41,038 nt of DNA from an uncultured Rhodospirillales bacterium (GTDB lineage Bacteria; Pseudomonadota; Alphaproteobacteria; Rhodospirillales; UBA2165), in the NCBI GenBank assembly GCA_905614355.1, contig CAJQSN010000008.1, forward strand, positions 1 through 41,038, read 5' to 3'. Below are positions 35,078 to 41,038 of the stretch, piece after piece. How positions within the stretch are numbered: position 1 is the stretch's first letter; every line of letters starts with the position of its first letter. The notes beneath the pieces were generated by a model. That model worked only from the letters and a program-made list of their open reading frames with translations. It was not told the origin of the DNA and made no database searches. A program made the position numbers and the translations under genes.

Positions 35078-36193
35078 ATGGATATAAATTTAATCTTAAT
35101 TATTTTGGTAATTATTTTTATCATAATTATGGTTCTTTTATTAATACGCGGAGATAGGGATCGTTCTAGGTTAAATCGACAATTAATTGAATTTTCTGAA
35201 ATGTCGCAGCGTCTAGCCCAAGAACAGACACAAAACTCAATTGCTGCCCAAGCTGAACTCAAAGGTCGAATGGAACAAGGCCAAACTAGTGTTAACGAGC
35301 GCTTCGAAGCATTAACCAAGAGGCTTGGCGATGGCCTAATTCAACAAACGGAAAAGACAGGTGTTACATTAAAACAACTTCATGAACGTTTAGCAGTAAT
35401 TGATTCAGCGCAGAAAAATATTACAGGGCTATCAGAACAGATGGTTGGCCTACAGGATATTTTATCAAACAAACAAGCCCGAGGTGCTTTTGGAGAAATT
35501 CAACTAAAGGATCTCGTAACTTCAATCCTACCGCCCTCGGCTTATGCATTTCAGGTAACAATGTCCAATAATAAACGAGCAGATTGCGTTTTGGATTTGC
35601 CAAATCCACCCGGACCGATTGTTATTGACTCAAAATTCCCACTTGAATCCTATCATTTACTTCGTAACGCCGATGGAGATGCAAATCAAAAAACTGCTTT
35701 GCGCGCTCTAGGCGCCGCAATTCTTAAGCACATCCAAGATATAAAAGAAAAATATATTATCCCCGGCGAAACAGCTGAATCAGCACTAATGTTTTTACCA
35801 TCCGAAGCAATTTATGCTGAGCTTCACGCTAGTCTGCCAGAAATAGTGGAAATATCGTACCGTTCAAAAGTATGGATAGTGTCGCCAACAACGTTAATGG
35901 CAACCCTAAATACGGTTAGAGCTGTACTTAAGGACGTACATATGCGTGAGCAAGCCGGCGTAATACAAAATGAGGTCCAAACTATGCTAGAAGATGTAAA
36001 ACGTTTAGACGATCGGGTTGGAAAATTTCAAATCCATATGCGTCAGGCAGATGCAGATCTAAGTCAAATTGGAACTTCAACTGAGAAAATAACTAAACGC
36101 GGTGAACGTATAACCGAGATTGAACTGGGTGAAGAGGTCAGTTCTGAAGATGTCACAGCTACTTCTACCCCGCGAACGTTGGAAGATAGTTAA
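35078..36193 (+). CDS. rmuC: DNA recombination protein RmuC
   Basis: 371 residues from the ATG at 35078; a TTG at 35063 is in frame but has no advantage. A single N-terminal membrane helix (LILIILVIIFIIIMVLLLI) is followed by a coiled coil (about 25-120) and the RmuC domain: GAFGEIQLKDLVTSILPPSAY, PIVIDSKFPLESY, ALMFLPSEAIYAELH and WIVSPTTLMATLNTV. RmuC limits inversions at short repeats; its nuclease-like fold is known only from prediction. It converges with the KdsB-like gene 46 bases away. Confidence 0.94.
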   Translation: MDINLILIILVIIFIIIMVLLLIRGDRDRSRLNRQLIEFSEMSQRLAQEQTQNSIAAQAELKGRMEQGQTSVNERFEALTKRLGDGLIQQTEKTGVTLKQLHERLAVIDSAQKNITGLSEQMVGLQDILSNKQARGAFGEIQLKDLVTSILPPSAYAFQVTMSNNKRADCVLDLPNPPGPIVIDSKFPLESYHLLRNADGDANQKTALRALGAAILKHIQDIKEKYIIPGETAESALMFLPSEAIYAELHASLPEIVEISYRSKVWIVSPTTLMATLNTVRAVLKDVHMREQAGVIQNEVQTMLEDVKRLDDRVGKFQIHMRQADADLSQIGTSTEKITKRGERITEIELGEEVSSEDVTATSTPRTLEDS

Positions 36194-36239
36194 TTAAAGA
36201 ATTACGATTTTGTTAGTTTTACGCATGAACAAAGACTGA

Positions 36240-37031
36240 TTAAGGATTAGGATTTAATTTTACTCTTATTTCTTCAAGGTCCTCTTCAGTTTTTACTGTA
36301 AACGGTGCACTATCAACAAGACATACGTCCATACGGATACCCGCCTCCAAAGCACGCAAACTTTCAATATTTTCTTCAAGTTCGCGATCGGTTGGAGGAG
36401 AATTAACAAATTGGTCCAATGCCCCTCGCTTATAAGCATAAATTGGCACGTGACGAAAAAGCGGTCGGTCACCTAACAACTTCGGATCCCGAGAAAAATC
36501 AACAACTGTTCCAACTTTTGCGTTTTTTAGTACATATACAATTCGACCTTCATTCCAATCTACAGCGGTCTTTACTATACTAATGTCACTCAGTTCAGAT
36601 TCCTCTATGGGACAAACCATTGTTGCCATACCCACTTCACGGTCTACTAAAGCATACATGAGTGCGCGTATATATTTTGGCTCCAGTGTAGGCATATCCT
36701 CATGAATATTTATAATTAAATCATGAGTATAAAAACGATCAAACTTGTTAACCGTTGCTTGGATACGCTCGGCACCTGACTCAGTTTTATAATTATGGTT
36801 TTTGAGCAGGTCTTCTGGATTTGTTTTAACCGTATAAGCCCCAGCATCTCCTAGAGCTTCTGCCACACTATCATCAATGCAATCAACTATTATACTGCCA
36901 ATACCAGCTTGTTTAACGCGTTTATAGGACTGCACAACCATTGATTGCCCATGTACATCAGCAAGTTGCTTCTTAGGCTCACCAAGCTCATTCAACTGAG
37001 ATGGAATAACAATGAGTGGATTAAGTATCAT
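36240..37031 (-). CDS. KdsB-like cytidylyltransferase with altered active site
   Basis: 263 residues, normal KdsB length, and the C-terminal half fits: HVPIYAYKRGALDQF, RELEENIESLRALEAG and EEDLEEIR. KdsB joins CTP and Kdo for LPS core. The expected IPARxxSTRLPGKPL reads IPSQLNELGEPKKQL (Arg to Gln12; Lys21 may be kept). QGDEP reads H110-E-D112-M-P, keeping only the Asp. SGTER reads SGAER. The Asp of the C-terminal VDTPEDLE, which with the first Asp holds Mg2+, is Lys247. So ordinary catalysis is doubtful. It lies 21 bases after argG on the same strand. It could be a decayed KdsB, or a paralogue for another sugar. Confidence 0.72.
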   Translation of the reverse strand: MILNPLIVIPSQLNELGEPKKQLADVHGQSMVVQSYKRVKQAGIGSIIVDCIDDSVAEALGDAGAYTVKTNPEDLLKNHNYKTESGAERIQATVNKFDRFYTHDLIINIHEDMPTLEPKYIRALMYALVDREVGMATMVCPIEESELSDISIVKTAVDWNEGRIVYVLKNAKVGTVVDFSRDPKLLGDRPLFRHVPIYAYKRGALDQFVNSPPTDRELEENIESLRALEAGIRMDVCLVDSAPFTVKTEEDLEEIRVKLNPNP

Positions 37032-37052
37032 ACTATTTAGTTCACTAAATAA

Positions 37053-38276
37053 TCAGTTCTTTAGTTTTGCCGCAAGACGCAAACGAAGTGCATTTAACTT
37101 AATAAATCCTTCTGCATCTTGCTGATTATATACTGTATCCTCCTCAAATGTAACTACATCTGCATCGTAAAGACTGTTAGGAGATTTACGGCCAAGTATG
37201 ATAACATTTCCTTTATACAATTTAATACGGACGGTACCAGTAACGTATTTCTGGCTCTGATCAATTGCACTTTGTAACATTTCACGTTCCGGCGAAAACC
37301 AAAAACCATTATACAGCAGTTCAGCATATCGCGGCATCAATTCATCTTTAAGATGGAGCGCTCCCTTATCAAGGGTAATACTTTCAACGGCTCGGCGGGC
37401 GGGAAGTAATATTGTCCCGCCGGGCGTCTCATACACGCCCCGCGATTTCATACCAACAAAACGATTTTCAACTATATCAATACGACCAATGCCATTGGCA
37501 CCCCCCAATTCATTCAAACGCGCCAGTAAACTTGCTGGACTAAGTTTTATATGATCTATCGCTACAGGATCACCTCCCTCAAAATCGATCTCAATTATGG
37601 TAGGTACGTCAGGCGCATCCTCTGGTGATATAGAGCGAGTGAACATCGACTCTTTTGGTTCTTGCCACGGGTCTTCAAGCACTTTGCCTTCATAGGATAT
37701 ATGTAGAAGATTTGCGTCCGTTGAATAAGGAGCTTCACCTTCTTTATCTTTGGAAACTTGAATTTGATGTTTTCGGGCATATTCAATTAATTTATTACGA
37801 GAATTTAACTCCCATTCTCGCCATGGCGCTATAACAGTTATATCTGGGTTAAGTCCATAATAACCAAGTTCAAATCTAATTTGGTCATTTCCCTTTCCGG
37901 TGGCTCCATGGGACACCGCATCTGCACCAACTTCTTTAGCAATTTCTATTTGTCGTTTTGCTATAAGAGGGCGCGCAATTGAAGTGCCTAGAAGGTAAGT
38001 CCCTTCATATATTGCATTTGATCTAAACATCGGAAACACGTAATCCCGAACAAATTCTTCGCGCAAATCTTCAATATAAATATCATTTATACCCATCGCT
38101 TCGGCCTTAGCTCTAGCAGGTTCAATCTCCTCGCCTTGGCCAAGATCAGCAGTAAACGTCACAACCTCACATTGGTATTCATCTTGTAGCCACCGTAAAA
38201 TAACGGAAGTATCTAACCCTCCCGAGTAGGCTAGTACCACTTTTTTGACACCACTATTTTTTATGCGTGTAGACAA
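37053..38276 (-). CDS. argG: Argininosuccinate synthase
   Basis: 407 residues. The start is a TTG at 38276 with AAGGAA about 8 bases upstream. The ATP-pyrophosphatase loop is [40 protein letters not shown] and [14 protein letters not shown] are family signatures. It joins citrulline and aspartate in arginine synthesis. A good promoter lies at 38319-38346. It is followed by the KdsB-like gene. Confidence 0.97.
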   Translation of the reverse strand: MSTRIKNSGVKKVVLAYSGGLDTSVILRWLQDEYQCEVVTFTADLGQGEEIEPARAKAEAMGINDIYIEDLREEFVRDYVFPMFRSNAIYEGTYLLGTSIARPLIAKRQIEIAKEVGADAVSHGATGKGNDQIRFELGYYGLNPDITVIAPWREWELNSRNKLIEYARKHQIQVSKDKEGEAPYSTDANLLHISYEGKVLEDPWQEPKESMFTRSISPEDAPDVPTIIEIDFEGGDPVAIDHIKLSPASLLARLNELGGANGIGRIDIVENRFVGMKSRGVYETPGGTILLPARRAVESITLDKGALHLKDELMPRYAELLYNGFWFSPEREMLQSAIDQSQKYVTGTVRIKLYKGNVIILGRKSPNSLYDADVVTFEEDTVYNQQDAEGFIKLNALRLRLAAKLKN

Positions 38277-38318
38277 AAATATATTCCTTCATTTTATAAA
38301 AATAATAATTAGTCGATC

Positions 38319-38346
38319 AGTATAGGTAAATGTTACGTCACTTCAA
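38319..38346 (-). promoter_or_regulatory. Sigma-70 promoter for argG
   Basis: On the minus strand TTGAAG (38341-38346) and TATACT (38319-38324), spacing 16, about 40 bases before the argG start. A good match to consensus. Confidence 0.6.
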
Positions 38347-38484
38347 GAATAAGCCATCATCCATATTAACATTTATTTAGTAAAATAATATTCAATATGC
38401 TTTGCTACATTCCTCAGTATGGCGGATCGTAAAAAAATATTTAGCTTATTCTATAAGTAAACACGAGAAAAATTATGTGCCCAA

Positions 38485-39333
38485 TCATTGCGAGCCGTTA
38501 GCCTCTATTAACTTTTGATAACCTATCGACAAGGCAGAAATACCAAGGGCTGTTACAGCATAAGTGATCAAGTAAAGCGCAAAATTTGTTAGTAAGCTTT
38601 GCGTGAGCACGCCTACTGTACCTAAAGACAAAGAAGCATAGGCAATTAGACCTTTTGCCAGAACATCCAAAATCCCGGATGTTATTGCTGTTAGAATTAA
38701 GATTGCTGCTAGTTGTCTACCGTTACCTCTAGTTAAAACTAAAACTTCTTTCATAGTCATTTTTTGTTCCAAAGCCGCGGCAGGTAGCCACATTGAAAAC
38801 CTAGCATAACAGACACAAACCAAAAAAATCACAAGGACTCCAACAATCGGAGCAAATATAACTGAAGCTAATGTCAACAGAACACCAATTCCACCAATCG
38901 GTATTATAAATAAAAATATTTTTATATTTGACCAAAGAAAAATTGAATGCCGGATTTTCCACCGGTAACAGTCAATAATTTTAACGTCTTCATTGGGCAC
39001 CAAAAAAAAACGGTGCCAGGCAACACTATAAAAAAGAAGGGCGCCTGCCATAAGAAAGAATAAACACACATCTGCCAAAGAACGCCAGAGCGAAATACCA
39101 TATGTGTAACCAAAGGTCTCATTTGAGACCGATGACTGTTCAGTAAAGAGATTAAATCCATATGTGTGTTGAAAAGTGGTAGGAAGAAGGCTCGTTACTA
39201 AAGTTGATAAAATGGCCAAAACAATAATAGCGGGTAGAGCAATGAGATAAAATTGAAGCCGGTAGTGCCAACAAAATATAAAAGCTTGCCCTATTGTTGA
39301 TATTACCGCTAGCTTCACCCCACTCCTAAGCAT
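38485..39333 (-). CDS. Polytopic inner-membrane protein of unknown function
   Basis: 282 residues from the ATG at 39333, one base after rlmN stops; a longer version from 39399 would overlap rlmN by 65 bases. Six or seven membrane helices are visible, among them FYLIALPAIIVLAILSTLV, SLADVCLFFLMAGALLFYS and IKIFLFIIPIGGIGVLLTL. There is a short soluble stretch with RWKIRHS. The T9 run on the coding strand (A9 at 39002-39010) keeps frame (HRFFLVP). I do not recognise a family. Translational coupling with rlmN is likely. Confidence 0.75.
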   Translation of the reverse strand: MLRSGVKLAVISTIGQAFIFCWHYRLQFYLIALPAIIVLAILSTLVTSLLPTTFQHTYGFNLFTEQSSVSNETFGYTYGISLWRSLADVCLFFLMAGALLFYSVAWHRFFLVPNEDVKIIDCYRWKIRHSIFLWSNIKIFLFIIPIGGIGVLLTLASVIFAPIVGVLVIFLVCVCYARFSMWLPAAALEQKMTMKEVLVLTRGNGRQLAAILILTAITSGILDVLAKGLIAYASLSLGTVGVLTQSLLTNFALYLITYAVTALGISALSIGYQKLIEANGSQ

Positions 39334-39334
39334 A

Positions 39335-40450
39335 TTATGTGACAGGGTGCTCTGGTTTATTACCAGCGTATTTATCAGAATATCTTCGGGATTGTTCACT
39401 AGCAGATTTTAGTTGACCACAAGCAGCCATAATATCCCGTCCACGAGGCATTCTGATTGGGGCACTTAAACCACGCTCATTAAGGATTTCCGAAAATCGT
39501 TTGATTTTATGATGGGAGGAGCATTCATATTCTACACCTGGCCACTTATTAAAGGGAATTAAATTAATTTTAGCTGGGATATCTATTAGGAGACGCGCTA
39601 GTTCCTTAGCATCCGCGGCAGAATCATTAATGCCATCCAGCATAACATATTCAAAGGTAATACGCCGCGCGTTACTGGAACCAGGGTATTTCCGACAAGC
39701 ATTAAGTAATTCTTGAATAGGATATTTTTTATTAATCGGCACTAAAATATCACGCAAATCATCACGCACAGCGTGTAAAGAAACTGCCAAACCAACCCCT
39801 AGTTCCTCGCCACAGCGCTCAATCAAAGGCACAACACCTGAAGTTGATAATGTAATACGCCGCCTGGAAATCGAAATTCCCTCCTCATCCATAATAATTT
39901 TTAGAGCCTTAGAAACCTCTTCAAAATTATAGAGTGGCTCGCCCATCCCCATCATAACCACGTTAGTAAGCTTACGATCATGGCCATCAGAAGGCCACTC
40001 ATCATAAGAATCACGTGCAACCATCATCTGACCAACAATTTCAGCTGCGGTTAGGTTACGAACCAACTTTTGGGTGCCCGTATGACAAAATGAACACGTT
40101 AAAGTACACCCAACTTGAGACGAAACACAAAGCGCCCCGCGATCATCTTCTGGTATAAACACTGTTTCAACTTCATTCCCATCTTGTGTTTTAAGAAGCC
40201 ACTTGTGGGTAGTATCTTCAGATAATTGTTGGGTAACAATTTCTGGCTTAACCAGTACGTAGTTGTCTTGTAGTTTAGTGCGCAAAGACTTACCAAGCGA
40301 GGTCATCTTGGAAAAATCAGTTTCACCCTGGTGATAAATCCAATGCCAAAGTTGTTTGGTGCGGAACGCCTTTTCATCCATTTTAATCAGCTCGGCCTCT
40401 AACTCTTGCCGAGAAAAACCAATTAAATTATTTTTATTTTCTTGTAGCAT
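39335..40450 (-). CDS. rlmN: 23S rRNA (adenine2503-C2)/tRNA methyltransferase RlmN
   Basis: 371 residues. The radical-SAM motif is [13 protein letters not shown] (CxxxCxxC). An N-terminal helical domain holds [34 protein letters not shown] and LAVSLHAV are also as expected, and the final CGQLK carries the conserved C-terminal Cys that takes part in catalysis. It methylates A2503 of 23S rRNA and some tRNAs. It begins right after the IalB-family gene ends. Confidence 0.96.
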   Translation of the reverse strand: MLQENKNNLIGFSRQELEAELIKMDEKAFRTKQLWHWIYHQGETDFSKMTSLGKSLRTKLQDNYVLVKPEIVTQQLSEDTTHKWLLKTQDGNEVETVFIPEDDRGALCVSSQVGCTLTCSFCHTGTQKLVRNLTAAEIVGQMMVARDSYDEWPSDGHDRKLTNVVMMGMGEPLYNFEEVSKALKIIMDEEGISISRRRITLSTSGVVPLIERCGEELGVGLAVSLHAVRDDLRDILVPINKKYPIQELLNACRKYPGSSNARRITFEYVMLDGINDSAADAKELARLLIDIPAKINLIPFNKWPGVEYECSSHHKIKRFSEILNERGLSAPIRMPRGRDIMAACGQLKSASEQSRRYSDKYAGNKPEHPVT

Positions 40451-40969
40451 CTATTTAAAACCACATTCCTTGCTAATAGCCTTATACGCCGAAGTAAATC
40501 CTATTAAAGAATAGATATCCTCGATCTTTGTCCCGCGAGTCGAAAAACCTATCACCATCATTGACCTACCACGGATCATCATCTTAAGAATTTTAGGTTC
40601 AATCTTATCCTCAGCCCACGCACTCCCCCTGTCTGTATAAAGCTTAGTAAGCTGTCCATCTATACCAAGCGTTGCCTGGCTATCTTTCCGAAAAATATAA
40701 CCAGCCCGCATCTCAAAAACATCTCGTTTTTTTTCTCCTGGACGATGAGTTACAAGAATATATGTATTACCACGAGAAGTATAATTTCCCTTTTCTTTTT
40801 TTGGCACACTTGCGGTATAACAAATCTTGTTTTCACCCTTACCATCATAGAAGGCACTCCAATCCCCAAAATTATTGATCAATGTTTGTGCCTTGCTTCC
40901 GTTAGAAATTAGTAAAATTCCAATATTTAGAACTAAACTAAAAAATAATATTGTTAGTAACTTAACCAT
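40451..40969 (-). CDS. IalB-family (invasion-associated locus B) periplasmic protein
   Basis: 172 residues with a signal peptide (ILFFSLVLNIGILLISNGSKAQ). The body opens with NFGDWSAF and ends IEDIYSLIGFTSAYKAISKEC, the last resembling the DTFSLxGFxAALxAI-C pattern of this family. Two cysteines (near NKICYTA and the final KECG) may pair. Most members in free-living alphaproteobacteria have no known role; the invasion name comes from Bartonella. It is adjacent to rlmN (next base after the stop) and follows the partial gene at the window end. Confidence 0.75.
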   Translation of the reverse strand: MVKLLTILFFSLVLNIGILLISNGSKAQTLINNFGDWSAFYDGKGENKICYTASVPKKEKGNYTSRGNTYILVTHRPGEKKRDVFEMRAGYIFRKDSQATLGIDGQLTKLYTDRGSAWAEDKIEPKILKMMIRGRSMMVIGFSTRGTKIEDIYSLIGFTSAYKAISKECGFK

Positions 40970-40974
40970 TATAT

Positions 40975-41037
40975 TTAAGATCCATAATGCTCATCATTAG
41001 GTGGTGTATCTAAATAATTATCCATCTGCTTCCTTAA
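40975..41037 (-). CDS. 3' end of an unidentified gene (or very short ORF)
   Basis: The frame is open from the right window edge to a TAA at 40975-40977, giving 20 residues that end in TPPNDEHYGS. The IalB gene starts 5 bases later. It may be the tail of a gene outside the window, or a 16-residue ORF from an ATG near 41025. Too little to identify. Confidence 0.35.
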   Translation of the reverse strand, partial: LRKQMDNYLDTPPNDEHYGS

Positions 41038-41038
41038 A

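Noticed and set aside
1-41038. CRISPR arrays, insertion sequences, phage genes, toxin-antitoxin or restriction genes
   Set aside because: I looked for direct repeats at regular spacing, transposase motifs, integrases and nuclease motifs and saw none in any frame that I could support.

Overview
This window looks like a chromosomal segment from an AT-rich, free-living alphaproteobacterium, probably a marine Rhodospirillales-like or SAR116-like lineage. That placement is inferred from gene content and gene order, not from a marker phylogeny. Supporting neighbourhoods are the block fdxA / TerB-like / S4-domain / SUV3-like helicase near carD, the run rpmH-rnpA-yidD-yidC-engB-argB-pyrimidine nucleotidase-dapD-dapE, and truA-fmt-def. 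Intergenic DNA is short and AT-rich. GTG and TTG starts are common, and I saw no convincing intrinsic terminators.

Layout. 1-2600 is the least tidy part: the 3' end of queH, a CgeB-like glycosyltransferase whose N-terminal strand lies upstream of its first ATG, a broken calcium-loop protein fragment, tRNA-Arg(CCT), and a decayed copy of part of that tRNA. 2600-5900 carries cell-envelope and peptidase genes: a PagL-like lipid A deacylase, proline iminopeptidase and an M48 lipoprotein protease. 5900-11100 is a minus-strand block of carD, fdxA, a TerB-like gene, an S4 RNA-binding gene, an RNA helicase and a short hpf. htpG follows on the plus strand with a heat-shock-like promoter. 13300-15540 has a hot-dog thioesterase diverging from a crotonase-SDR pair that looks like part of an aromatic acyl-CoA pathway. 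15700-20550 holds a small unknown gene, tRNA-Arg(ACG), an OmpA-like lipoprotein, an EamA transporter and panBC.

20700-31200 is mostly plus-strand: a lipoprotein gamma-glutamyltransferase, then rpmH (TTG start), rnpA, yidD, yidC, engB, argB, a HAD nucleotidase, dapD, dapE, an unknown membrane protein and a hot-dog thioesterase. These cover RNase P, membrane protein insertion, arginine and lysine/peptidoglycan synthesis. 31200-34900 runs on the minus strand: a DASS anion transporter, truA broken by two frameshifts, fmt and def. The right end has rmuC (+), then on the minus strand a CMP-Kdo-synthetase-like gene with altered active-site motifs, argG, a polytopic membrane protein, rlmN, an IalB-family protein and the tail of one more gene.

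Most of the window is ordinary housekeeping. I did not find a clear new defence, mobile or biosynthetic system. The points most worth checking are the paired A8-tract frameshifts in truA, the KdsB-like protein lacking expected catalytic residues, the crotonase lacking both catalytic glutamates, and the decayed region around 0.5-2.5 kb.
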